Source of the DNA: Thiomargarita sp.
Lineage (GTDB): Bacteria > Pseudomonadota > Gammaproteobacteria > Beggiatoales > Beggiatoaceae
Length of the DNA: 14,307 bases
NCBI GenBank assembly: GCA_030618965.1
Contig: JAUXCJ010000001.1
Span: forward strand, 1 to 14,307
Reading direction: 5' to 3'
A model generated the notes under the pieces. That model searched no databases. It was not told where the DNA came from and saw nothing but the letters and a program-made list of their open reading frames with translations. A program made the position numbers and the translations under genes. Shown here in pieces: positions 1-7,419 of this stretch. Positions within the stretch are counted from its first letter, which is position 1; each line of letters begins with the position of its first letter.

Positions 1-776
1 GCATGGGTATGCCCGGTATGTTCGATCAGATATTTGTCAATCCCATGGCCAGTATGATTGGTACCAGTCAGCCAGGGGTTGAACGTGGCGCGGATATTTA
101 CGCCAGTGGTACCAACATTGAGCAAGCCCGGCAAGCCCTCGCACGGGCACACTATCAAATTCAGCAAATTGATACGAAATTACGTGATGCTAAAAGTATT
201 GCGCCTTTTGATGGGGTGATTATCAAAAAACATGTGGAAATTGGTGATACGGTTCAACCGGGTCAAGCTTTGCTAGATTTTGCTGATTTACGGACTTTAC
301 AAATTGTGGCGGATATTCCCACCCGTCTCAGTGGCTCTTTACAAGAAGGTAACAAAATAGCGGCTAAAATCGATGTTAGTAATACCCTAATCGAGGTACA
401 AATTGCCACCATTTTTCCGACGGCTGATCCCATCCGTCATACTGTTCGGGTAAAATTCAATCTGCCGCAAACAATTAAGGTAGCACCCGGCACTTATGCC
501 GAAGTCTGGATACCCTCGCCCAAAACCATAACGGCTGTGAAGCAGACGGTGGTACCTGCTACTGCGGTAGTTGAACGGGGTGGATTGCCAGCAGTGTTTG
601 TGGTTAATGAAGAGCAGCGTACCGAGTTGCGCTTAGTACGAGTTGGAGAAACCTTGCCCTCTGGAGATGTGGTGATTGTTTTTGGGCTGACAGAAACAGA
701 CCGTATTTTGGATAAACCAGCACCGCAGATGCTTTCAGGTTCTCTGGTTTCTGGAAGTGCATTACGAGATAAATAA
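1..776 (+). CDS. RND efflux system periplasmic adaptor (membrane fusion protein, HlyD/AcrA type), 5'-truncated
   Basis: This is the C-terminal part of a periplasmic adaptor that would bridge an inner-membrane RND pump to an outer-membrane channel. The reading frame is open at the window edge, and the first visible Met (position 3) is probably not the true start because the N-terminal beta-barrel strand, first lipoyl half and ascending helix are missing. Visible in order are a descending alpha-hairpin helix (NIEQARQALARAHYQIQQID), the second lipoyl half (SIAPFDGVIIKKHVEIGDTV then QPGQALLDF), a beta-barrel (QIATIFPTADPIRHTVRVKF, then VAPGTYAEVWIP) and the membrane-proximal domain ending LVRVGETLPSGDVVIVFGL. 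A Met/Gly/Pro-rich stretch (MGMPGMFDQIFVNPMASM) lies ahead of the helix, where the hairpin tip would be, and looks like an insertion. The RND pump gene is not in view. The stop codon abuts the palindromic repeat. Family assignment is confident; substrate is unknown. Confidence 0.88.
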   Translation, partial: MGMPGMFDQIFVNPMASMIGTSQPGVERGADIYASGTNIEQARQALARAHYQIQQIDTKLRDAKSIAPFDGVIIKKHVEIGDTVQPGQALLDFADLRTLQIVADIPTRLSGSLQEGNKIAAKIDVSNTLIEVQIATIFPTADPIRHTVRVKFNLPQTIKVAPGTYAEVWIPSPKTITAVKQTVVPATAVVERGGLPAVFVVNEEQRTELRLVRVGETLPSGDVVIVFGLTETDRILDKPAPQMLSGSLVSGSALRDK

Positions 777-999
777 AAGATTTGAATCACGGATTAAACA
801 GATTACACGGATTACACAGATTAAAAACCCTTTTCAATCAGTGTTAGGCAACTCACAAAAATTAATCTACCCACAACACACCCCTAACCCCTCTCAAGAG
901 GGGAATCAAACCCAGCAGTCCCCTCTTGAGAGGATGGGGTGTGTTAATTTGGAGTTACCTTATATCGTGTAATCCGTTTAATCCGTGATTCAAATCTTT
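776..999. repeat. 224-bp imperfect palindromic element with 34-bp terminal inverted repeats (MITE-like)
   Basis: The arms 776-809 and 966-999 are reverse complements at 33 of 34 positions. Inside them lie further inverted arms at 875-903 and 920-945 (core CTCTCAAGAGGGG and CCCCTCTTGAGAG), and weaker ones around 846-863 and 944-960, so most of the element could fold into one long cruciform or RNA hairpin. TAAATA occurs at 770-775 and again at 999-1004, which could be a target duplication, but the sequence is low in complexity. No transposase is encoded; the short reading frame across it is a by-product of the repeat. The left end overlaps the last base of the adaptor's stop codon, so the element may also act as a transcript end. 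Most likely it is a non-autonomous mobile or dispersed palindromic repeat. Confidence 0.8.
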
Positions 1000-1066
1000 A
1001 AATAATTGCGACAATTTTTTTATGATACCACTTTTAGAAACAACACCAAATCCTCTCATCAGTGAA

Positions 1067-1096
1067 TTCATAGATATAAGGATACCATGATATAAT
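1067..1096 (+). promoter_or_regulatory. Candidate sigma-70 promoter for aceE-aceF (extended -10)
   Basis: A perfect TATAAT lies at 1091-1096, preceded by TGA at 1088-1090, which makes an extended -10 (TGnTATAAT). A weak -35 (TTCATA, 1067-1072) stands 18 bases upstream. This predicts a start near 1103 and a leader of about 40 bases before the aceE ATG. No clear PdhR-type operator was recognised. Sequence-only prediction. Confidence 0.5.
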
Positions 1097-1140
1097 CACA
1101 TCATTTTTCTTAATGTCATCACAACCTCTAAGGAGTCTAA

Positions 1141-3798
1141 ATGCAAGAATATACTGACATTGATCCCCAAGAAACGCAAGAATGGATGGATGCTTTAGAA
1201 AGTGTCTTAAAGAATGAGGGTGCTGAGCGTGCCCATTTTCTCTTGGATACTTTGATTGATAAAGCACGCCGCTCTGGGGCTAATATTCCTCATAGTGCTA
1301 ATACAGCCTATGTGAATACTATCTCACCCAATCAAGAGGAGCAGAGCCCAGGGAATTTTGATCTGGAATGGAAAATACGCTCATTAGTGCGTTGGAATGC
1401 AATGGCGATGGTTGTACAAGCTAATCGCCAAAACAGTGAACTGGGTGGACATATCGCTAGTTTTGCCTCGGCTGCTACTTTATATGATGTTGGTTTTAAT
1501 CATTTTTTTCAGGCAAAATCTGCTAATCATGGTGGCGATTTAGTTTATTTCCAAGGCCATTCAGCACCTGGGATTTATGCGCGGGCTTTTTTGGAAGGGC
1601 GCATCAGCGAGGAGCAAATGCGGAAGTTCCGTCAAGAAGTTGATGGCGGTGGACTTTCTTCTTATCCTCATCCTTGGCTGATGCCGGATTTTTGGCAGTT
1701 TCCTACTGTTTCTATGGGCTTAGGTCCTATTATGGGAATTTATCAAGCCCGTTTTATGAAGTATTTACATGATCGTGGCATAATCAACGCCGAAGGGCGA
1801 AAAGTCTGGGTGTTTACTGGCGATGGGGAAATGGATGAACCAGAATCTCGCGGTGCAATTGCACTCGCTGCACGTGAAAAGCTTGATAATCTGATTTTTG
1901 TAATTAATTGTAACTTGCAACGTCTTGATGGCCCTGTGCGTGGTAATAGTAAGATTATTCAAGAGTTAGAAGGTGATTTTCGAGGCGCGGGTTGGAATGT
2001 AATTAAAGTGATTTGGGGTTCCTATTGGGACCCCTTATTTGCTATGGACACCAAAGGCTTGCTATTGGAACGTATGGAAGAATGCGTTGATGGCGAATAC
2101 CAAAATTATAAAGCCAAGGGCGGCGCTTATACTCGTGAGCATTTCTTTGGTAAATATCCAGAACTCAAGGCAATGGTTGCCAGAATGACGGATGATGATA
2201 TTTGGCGACTCAATCGCGGTGGGCATGATCCCCATAAAGTCTATGCTGCTTATGCGAAAGCGGTTAAACATAAAGGCCAACCTACTGTTATTCTTGCTAA
2301 AACAGTTAAAGGTTATGGAATGGGGCTGGCCGGAGAAGGGCAAAATATTACCCATCAACAGAAGAAAATGAATACGGATGCTATTCGAGAGTTTCGGGAT
2401 CGTTTTAATCTGCCGATTTCCGATGAGCAATTGTCTGATGTGCCTTTTTATAAACCGCCTGAAGATAGTCCAGAAATGCAGTATTTACATGAACGGCGAC
2501 AGGCTTTGGGTGGCTATTTACCTTCACGGACTAAAAAGGCAACGCCTATTGAGGTACCAGCTCTCAGTATTTTTGATGCTATGCTCAAAAGCAGTGGTGA
2601 TCGAGAAATGTCTACCACAATTGCTTTTGTACGAATGTTGTCAGCACTCATCCGTGATAAGAAAATGGGTAAATATGTTGTCCCTATTGTGCCTGATGAA
2701 GCGCGGACATTTGGTATGGAAGGATTATTCCGGCAATTAGGGATTTATTCTTCTCAAGGGCAATTGTATGAGCCGCAAGATGCTGACCAAATTATGTATT
2801 ACCGCGAGGATAAAAAAGGCCAAATTATTGAGGAAGGGATTTGTGAAGCTGGGGCAATGTCTTCATGGATAGCGGCTGCTACTGCTTATAGTAATCACGA
2901 TGTCAACATGGTACCGTTTTATATTTTCTATTCCATGTTTGGCTTCCAACGGATTGGTGACTTAGCCTATGCTGCCGGTGATTTACGTTCACACGGTTTC
3001 TTAATTGGTGGCACGGCGGGACGAACTACCTTAGCGGGCGAAGGTTTACAACATCAGGACGGACATAGTCCGATGTTAGCCTCTAATATTCCCAATTGTG
3101 TGGTTTATGATCCCACTTTTGCTTATGAAATGGCTGTGATTATTCATGAAGGCTTGCGCCGCATGTACCATGATCAGGAAAGTATTTTCTATTATGTTAC
3201 TGCCATGAATGAAAATTATAAGCACCCAGCGATGCCAGAAGGCGTAGAAGCAGGCATTCTGAAAGGAATGTATTTATTTAAAGAAGAGAGAAAGACTGGG
3301 CCAAAAGTGCAACTTTTAGGCAGTGGCACGATTTTACGCGAAGTTATCGCCGCCAGTGAGTTATTAGCTGAAGATTTTGGCATATCAGCCAATATTTGGA
3401 GCGTAACCAGTTTCACCGAATTGCATCGCCAAGGGGTCGATGTTCAACGTTGGAATATGCTGCACCCTGAAGAAAAATCACGTACTTGTTACGTTTACGA
3501 CTGCCTCAAAGATCGAAAAGGTCCTATTATAGCTGCTACCGATTATGTCAAAGCTTATCCGAACCAGATTCGCTCCTGTATCCCCCATCCTTATTATTAT
3601 GTCCTTGGCACTGACGGCTTTGGGCGTAGCGATTCACGTAAACAATTGCGTAAATTCTTTGAGGTAGATCGTTACTACATCACGATTGCAGCCCTTAAAG
3701 GTTTAGTCGATATGGAAGAACTGCCAGCCAGTAAGGTGACTGAAGCCATCAAAAAATACGGTATTAATCCTGATACCCCCAATCCAATGAGCGTCTAA
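1141..3798 (+). CDS. aceE: Pyruvate dehydrogenase E1 component, homodimeric type
   Basis: E1 of the pyruvate dehydrogenase complex performs the thiamine-diphosphate-dependent decarboxylation of pyruvate and transfers the acetyl group to the lipoyl domain of E2 in the cytoplasm. The protein has 885 residues, close to the 887 of E. coli AceE. The thiamine-diphosphate motif runs from GDGEMDEPES (227-236) to NCN (256-258). GHSAPGIYARAF (139-150) is typical of the family, and H405 in NITHQQKKM aligns with the active-site-loop histidine (H407) of E. coli. A consensus Shine-Dalgarno AAGGAG (1130-1135) sits five bases before the ATG. The aceF gene follows with a 15-base gap, so the two are co-transcribed. 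No frameshift or missing catalytic segment is seen. Identification is essentially certain. Confidence 0.98.
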   Translation: MQEYTDIDPQETQEWMDALESVLKNEGAERAHFLLDTLIDKARRSGANIPHSANTAYVNTISPNQEEQSPGNFDLEWKIRSLVRWNAMAMVVQANRQNSELGGHIASFASAATLYDVGFNHFFQAKSANHGGDLVYFQGHSAPGIYARAFLEGRISEEQMRKFRQEVDGGGLSSYPHPWLMPDFWQFPTVSMGLGPIMGIYQARFMKYLHDRGIINAEGRKVWVFTGDGEMDEPESRGAIALAAREKLDNLIFVINCNLQRLDGPVRGNSKIIQELEGDFRGAGWNVIKVIWGSYWDPLFAMDTKGLLLERMEECVDGEYQNYKAKGGAYTREHFFGKYPELKAMVARMTDDDIWRLNRGGHDPHKVYAAYAKAVKHKGQPTVILAKTVKGYGMGLAGEGQNITHQQKKMNTDAIREFRDRFNLPISDEQLSDVPFYKPPEDSPEMQYLHERRQALGGYLPSRTKKATPIEVPALSIFDAMLKSSGDREMSTTIAFVRMLSALIRDKKMGKYVVPIVPDEARTFGMEGLFRQLGIYSSQGQLYEPQDADQIMYYREDKKGQIIEEGICEAGAMSSWIAAATAYSNHDVNMVPFYIFYSMFGFQRIGDLAYAAGDLRSHGFLIGGTAGRTTLAGEGLQHQDGHSPMLASNIPNCVVYDPTFAYEMAVIIHEGLRRMYHDQESIFYYVTAMNENYKHPAMPEGVEAGILKGMYLFKEERKTGPKVQLLGSGTILREVIAASELLAEDFGISANIWSVTSFTELHRQGVDVQRWNMLHPEEKSRTCYVYDCLKDRKGPIIAATDYVKAYPNQIRSCIPHPYYYVLGTDGFGRSDSRKQLRKFFEVDRYYITIAALKGLVDMEELPASKVTEAIKKYGINPDTPNPMSV

Positions 3799-3800
3799 TA

Positions 3801-3805
3801 GGGAG
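3801..3805 (+). promoter_or_regulatory. Ribosome binding site that decides the aceF start
   Basis: GGGAG at 3801-3805 lies only two bases before the first ATG (3808) but eight bases before the second (3814). The spacing favours the second ATG, giving a protein beginning MLTEIKIPDIGDF, which also matches the usual N-terminus of lipoyl-domain E2 proteins. Confidence 0.6.
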
Positions 3806-3813
3806 TAATGACT

Positions 3814-5130
3814 ATGCTAACCGAGATTAAAATTCCTGATATTGGTGACTTCAAAGATGTACCAGTTCTTGAAATTTTGGTGAATAGTGGCGACACTGTT
3901 GAAGTTGAACAATCGTTGATCACTTTAGAAAGTGATAAAGCGACGATGGAAATTCCTTCATCTAATGCGGGTGTTGTTCAAGAACTTAAGGTAAATGTGG
4001 GCGATAATGTCTCAGAAGGGACAGTAATTTTGACAATGGAAGTGGCAGAAGAGGGTACAGCGCAACCTGAAGAAGCTCCAGAACCTGAGCAAGAGCCACA
4101 GGAGGTAGCAGCACCAATTCCTTCTATTCCAACAACCCCACCTCGTTCACCTACCGAGGCAGATAGTTTTAGACGACCCAAGAATTCACCTGTGGAAATT
4201 GAACCTGTTGATAACGAAGGAAAAACCTACGCAGGGCCAGCAGTTCGACATTTGGCGCGAGAACTGGGCGTAGATTTAACCAAAGTCACAGGCAGTGGAC
4301 GCAATGGGCGCATTTTAAAAGAGGACGTACAAGCCTTTGTTAAACAAGCGATGACAGAAGGCACTACTCAACAAGCTATCCAGCAAGGTGGTATGGGTAT
4401 TCCAGAAATAGCTGAAATTGACTTCAGCAAATTTGGAGAAATTGAAGTACGCCCGCTGAGCCGAATCCAAAAACTATCTGGTAAACATTTACACAATAGC
4501 TGGCTCAATATTCCTCATGTTACCCAATTTGATGAAGCTGATATTACGGAATTAGAAGCATATCGCAAAGAGTTAGCGGCAGAAGCGCAAAAGCGTAATG
4601 TGAAAATGACCTTATTAGCCTTTTTACTAAAAGCCAGTGCTTCAGCTTTAAAAGCCTTTCCAGAATTTAACGCCTCATTGGATAGCAGTAAAGAAAACCT
4701 GATATTGAAGAAATACTATAATATAGGTGTAGCGGTAGACACTCCGAATGGCTTAGTCGTACCAGTGATACGCGATGTCAACTCAAAAGGCTTATTTGAT
4801 TTTGCCGCAGAACTGGGAGAAATTAGCCAAAAAGCAAGAGATGGCAAATTATCACCAACAGACATGCAAGGCGCATGTTTCACCATTTCCAGCTTAGGCG
4901 GCATCGGCGGTACTGCTTTCACGCCGATAGTCAACGCCCCAGAAGTAGCTATTCTTGGCGTCTCGCGTTCAAAAATGCAACCAATTTATAAGGACAAAAA
5001 ATTTGTTCCCCGCTTAATGCTGCCACTGTCATTATCTTACGATCATCGAGTTATTGATGGGGCAACAGGTGCTCGCTTTACCCAATATTTGAGTTTTCTT
5101 TTATCGGATGTTAGGCGGTTGTTGTTTTAA
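3814..5130 (+). CDS. aceF: Dihydrolipoamide acetyltransferase, E2 of pyruvate dehydrogenase
   Basis: E2 forms the core of the pyruvate dehydrogenase complex and transfers acetyl from lipoamide to coenzyme A. The protein has 438 residues from this start (440 if the in-frame ATG at 3808 is used). A single lipoyl domain covers about 1-75, with the lipoylated lysine in DKATM (K42). A Pro/Glu/Ala-rich linker runs to about 120. The E1/E3-binding domain (YAGPAVRHLARELGVDLTKV onward) covers about 133-170. The catalytic domain begins near RPLSRIQKLSG and ends with SYDHRVIDGA, whose H411 and D415 form the HxxxDG active site. E. coli has three lipoyl domains and many other bacteria have one or two, so this is a normal short form. 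It forms an operon with aceE. No E3 (lpd) gene follows; a strong hairpin closes the unit. Confidence 0.97.
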   Translation: MLTEIKIPDIGDFKDVPVLEILVNSGDTVEVEQSLITLESDKATMEIPSSNAGVVQELKVNVGDNVSEGTVILTMEVAEEGTAQPEEAPEPEQEPQEVAAPIPSIPTTPPRSPTEADSFRRPKNSPVEIEPVDNEGKTYAGPAVRHLARELGVDLTKVTGSGRNGRILKEDVQAFVKQAMTEGTTQQAIQQGGMGIPEIAEIDFSKFGEIEVRPLSRIQKLSGKHLHNSWLNIPHVTQFDEADITELEAYRKELAAEAQKRNVKMTLLAFLLKASASALKAFPEFNASLDSSKENLILKKYYNIGVAVDTPNGLVVPVIRDVNSKGLFDFAAELGEISQKARDGKLSPTDMQGACFTISSLGGIGGTAFTPIVNAPEVAILGVSRSKMQPIYKDKKFVPRLMLPLSLSYDHRVIDGATGARFTQYLSFLLSDVRRLLF

Positions 5131-5134
5131 AAAC

Positions 5135-5177
5135 AGAGAAATCGGAGTGCAAGGTTACCTTGCACTCCGATTTCTCT
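5135..5177. terminator. Perfect 21-bp-arm hairpin after aceF (GGAGTGCAAGG repeat family)
   Basis: Arms 5135-5155 and 5157-5177 are perfectly complementary around a single central base. The inner sequence GGAGTGCAAGGT...ACCTTGCACTCC recurs at 11883-11907. The hairpin begins five bases after the aceF stop codon and could end the transcript, but only a short T-rich stretch (TTTCTCT) lies within its right arm and there is no U-tract after it. It is better regarded as a dispersed palindromic repeat with possible terminator or mRNA 3'-end-stabilising function. Confidence 0.6.
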
Positions 5178-5284
5178 CAGTTCAAATTCTTGCGGTATAA
5201 CTCGATGATCAAGTTTTTGTGATTTGTGTGATGAACTAGGATTAAAAAAAAACAGTTAATAAATTATTTTTTTACAAAAATATT

Positions 5285-5911
5285 ATGAATAAATTCATAT
5301 ATTTGCATGGATTTACATCCAGACCACAATCGAGTAAAGCCCAATTTTTCAAGCAATGCTTTGAGCAACGCGGATGGCATTTAGAAATTCCAGATTTGAA
5401 TCAAAATGATTTTTATCATTTGACACTGACTCGACAAATTCAACAAGTGGAAGCTTTATTACCAGATTCTCCAGTAACGCTCATTGGCTCAAGTTTCGGC
5501 GGTTTAACGGCTTTATGGTTGGCAGAGCGGCAAGCGCAGATAGAACGTCTTGTGCTATTAGCACCAGCTTTAAATTTTTTGAATCGCTGCGCGACATTAA
5601 TGGGCGAAAGTCAATTTGCTCAATGGCGTCTCCAAGGGAAGTTCGCCTTTGAGCATTATGGCTATCAACGGCAAGAGTTTCTTAGTTATAATTTTATAGA
5701 AGATCTACAACAATATCTTGATGCCGATTTGCAACGGCGCATACCTACCTTAATTTTGCATGGCAAGAAAGATGATGTTGTGCCTATAGAAAATTCTCGT
5801 AACTTTGCTAAGCACCGAAGTGAGGTTGAATTAATAGAATTTGATAGCGATCATTTCTTGAATGTTCATACGGCACTTTGGAAAGCAACTGAAACATTTT
5901 GTCAGTGGTAG
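5285..5911 (+). CDS. YqiA/YcfP-family alpha/beta-hydrolase (putative esterase)
   Basis: This is a 208-residue cytoplasmic alpha/beta-hydrolase. The N-terminus (FIYLHGFTSRPQSSKAQFF) carries the HGF oxyanion segment and the pattern typical of E. coli YqiA, an esterase active on short acyl chains. The nucleophile elbow is GSSFGG with Ser70. The acid is D163 or D164 in HGKKDDVVP, and the histidine is H190 in SDHFL. Length is slightly above the 193 residues of YqiA. No signal peptide or membrane helix is seen. The upstream region 5178-5284 is very AT-rich and has no clear Shine-Dalgarno, so the start rests on the family N-terminus. It is transcribed toward the minus-strand gene at 5919, with seven bases between the two stops. 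Physiological substrate unknown. Confidence 0.85.
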   Translation: MNKFIYLHGFTSRPQSSKAQFFKQCFEQRGWHLEIPDLNQNDFYHLTLTRQIQQVEALLPDSPVTLIGSSFGGLTALWLAERQAQIERLVLLAPALNFLNRCATLMGESQFAQWRLQGKFAFEHYGYQRQEFLSYNFIEDLQQYLDADLQRRIPTLILHGKKDDVVPIENSRNFAKHRSEVELIEFDSDHFLNVHTALWKATETFCQW

Positions 5912-5918
5912 CGTTTTG

Positions 5919-6764
5919 TTAGCCATGATTAAAAAAAACACGCTCAAATGCTTTGAATGTGCTTTTATCTTTGGTTCTATCAAAAACCGAAAACCGTATT
6001 TTCTTGAACCTGCCATAAAAAGCACCTTCAGGGCCCAAATGTTTCCAGAACATTTGAGCTACTATTTTAGGTTCATTTTGAAACACACCACAACCCCAAG
6101 CACCTAACACGAGATTTTCACAGCCATTATACGCAAACAATCCAAGCAGCTTACCGCCTCTTGCCTCTAAAACGCTTTCAATTTTATCGGCATTTTCTGG
6201 TTCCCTCCTTTTGACGACACCAGTATTAGGTGCGGGACTGGTAATAAAATCTACAGAGTACGGTTTATCTAGCAGCCCACCATTATCATCACGAAAAACC
6301 GGACAACAAGGAGAATATATCATTCGGTCAGAATATAAGCACGATTTTTGAGACCGATGGCTGTCATAATACTTTCGCGCTTTCAGCAAACTCGCATATA
6401 AACCAGAACTACGCGCCAAACTTTCTTCTTGTGCTTGAGCACCGTTTAAAAAACCTCCGCCCGGATTTTTGGCCGAGGCAAAATTCAACACCCCTATCTT
6501 ACCTTCAGATTGTAAATCTGAGAGTGAGTGTGCGCCTACCAAAGTGGTCTCATTTTTTACATCAAAATCAATGGTAGAATAGCGACTATCTTTCTGGAGG
6601 ATGTTATTTCTTATTGAGGCGAGTTCATCAGGTTCTAGGTACTGTGTTTCATCAACACATTTTTTTAATTGCTTTTTTATATCAACAATTTCTCCGTTTT
6701 GATTGGAATATTTACCTTGTTCCAAAATCTGAACAGTGTCTTTTGCTATACCAATTCTTTTCAT
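5919..6764 (-). CDS. Microbial-type poly(ADP-ribose) glycohydrolase (TIGR02452-type macrodomain protein)
   Basis: This 281-residue protein matches the bacterial PARG family, which hydrolyses ribose-ribose bonds of poly(ADP-ribose) or related ADP-ribose modifications. The N-terminal part (1-85) is the accessory helical region. The macrodomain follows, with VLNFASAKNPGGGFLNGAQA carrying the signature GGG (102-104), then QEE (112-114) containing the catalytic glutamate; the GGG-x7-QEE spacing fits the PARG signature GGG-x(6-8)-QEE. YSPCCPVFRDD, a conserved ITSPAPN and LGAWGCGVFQN near the C-terminus are also typical of the family. The start is supported by GGAG (6773-6776, read on the minus strand) eight bases before ATG. 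The gene is divergent from the DNA glycosylase at 6889 and convergent with the hydrolase at 5285. It may act in NAD/ADP-ribose metabolism, DNA-damage response or reversal of ADP-ribosyl toxins; context does not decide. Confidence 0.9.
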   Translation of the reverse strand: MKRIGIAKDTVQILEQGKYSNQNGEIVDIKKQLKKCVDETQYLEPDELASIRNNILQKDSRYSTIDFDVKNETTLVGAHSLSDLQSEGKIGVLNFASAKNPGGGFLNGAQAQEESLARSSGLYASLLKARKYYDSHRSQKSCLYSDRMIYSPCCPVFRDDNGGLLDKPYSVDFITSPAPNTGVVKRREPENADKIESVLEARGGKLLGLFAYNGCENLVLGAWGCGVFQNEPKIVAQMFWKHLGPEGAFYGRFKKIRFSVFDRTKDKSTFKAFERVFFNHG

Positions 6765-6812
6765 CTAACTTTCTCCGTTTTTATCATTTGTCCTGTTTCC
6801 ACCTCACTATGA

Positions 6813-6836
6813 AAATGGCAGCAAATGGCATATAAT
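6813..6836 (+). promoter_or_regulatory. Candidate promoter of the glycosylase operon with a direct repeat upstream of the -10
   Basis: A perfect TATAAT occurs at 6831-6836 in the 124-base divergent intergenic region, 52 bases before the glycosylase ATG. Immediately upstream AAATGGCA occurs twice (6813-6820 and 6823-6830), ten bases apart, i.e. one helical turn. There is no recognisable -35, so the repeat could be an activator or repressor site. Weak, sequence-only prediction. Confidence 0.3.
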
Positions 6837-6888
6837 TTATCTTTACTTGCCAATATTACACATTAAATTTAAAAACTAAATAATTTTA

Positions 6889-7419
6889 ATGACAACAATT
6901 TATAGTTTTAAGCCCATCGCTCCCACCGATGCCAAAGTACTGATTTTAGGTTCCATGCCGAGTGAATTGTCGTTACAGTTAAATCAATACTATGCTCATC
7001 CTCGTAATAGCTTTTGGTTAATAATGGGAAAATTATTGGGTGCTGAGCCAAGTCTTTCCTATTCACAAAGAACCCAAGTTTTGCTCTCAAAACAGGTAGC
7101 ATTATGGGATGTGTTAAAAGCCTGTCAACGTCAAGGTAGTTTAGATGCTAAAATTAAAGCTTCATCTATGATTGTCAATGATTTTGTTTCATTTTATGCC
7201 AAACATCCGCAGATTAAACAAGTCTTTTTCAATGGAAGCACCTCAGAAAAAGTTTATAAAAAACAGGTATTAGCTACGGTAAACTCCGTTTTTCCAAGGC
7301 TACAATATACCCGTCTTCCCTCAACCAGTCCGGCTCATGCTGTCTTGTCAGTAGAACAAAAATTGGCACATTGGCAAGTTATTAAACTAGCACTTGAACA
7401 TCAGAGAAAAAGCTTATGA
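6889..7419 (+). CDS. DNA-deoxyinosine (hypoxanthine-DNA) glycosylase, family-6 UDG type
   Basis: This 176-residue base-excision-repair enzyme of the uracil-DNA glycosylase superfamily would remove deaminated bases such as hypoxanthine from DNA. Motif 1 is GSMPSELSL (21-29) followed by QYYAHPRNSFW, the hallmark of the hypoxanthine-DNA glycosylase group; the Asn in HPRN is a likely catalytic or base-contacting residue. VALWDVLKACQRQGSLDAKI is the middle conserved segment, VFFNGSTSEKVY follows, and the C-terminal motif is RLPSTSPAHA. No Shine-Dalgarno is obvious before the ATG, but the N-terminus MTTIYSFKPI fits the family. Its stop overlaps the start of the next gene (ATGA at 7416-7419), indicating translational coupling. 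A truncated second copy of its 3' end lies at 14004-14180. Confidence 0.88.
   Translation: MTTIYSFKPIAPTDAKVLILGSMPSELSLQLNQYYAHPRNSFWLIMGKLLGAEPSLSYSQRTQVLLSKQVALWDVLKACQRQGSLDAKIKASSMIVNDFVSFYAKHPQIKQVFFNGSTSEKVYKKQVLATVNSVFPRLQYTRLPSTSPAHAVLSVEQKLAHWQVIKLALEHQRKSL

Noticed and set aside
757..972. Plus-strand 71-codon frame beginning at the end of the adaptor gene
   Set aside because: It runs through the palindromic element and its translation simply follows the repeat; no ribosome-binding site and no protein-like pattern.
1034..1267. Minus-strand frame overlapping the aceE promoter and start
   Set aside because: Overlaps the well-supported promoter, Shine-Dalgarno and first codons of aceE; no conserved features.
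2378..2740. 120-codon plus-strand frame inside aceE
   Set aside because: Out-of-frame shadow of a highly conserved gene, with no start signal and an unnatural composition.
5217..5245. TTGTGA ... GATTAA as a promoter for the hydrolase at 5285
   Set aside because: Spacing of 17 is right, but both hexamers are poor matches in a very AT-rich region.
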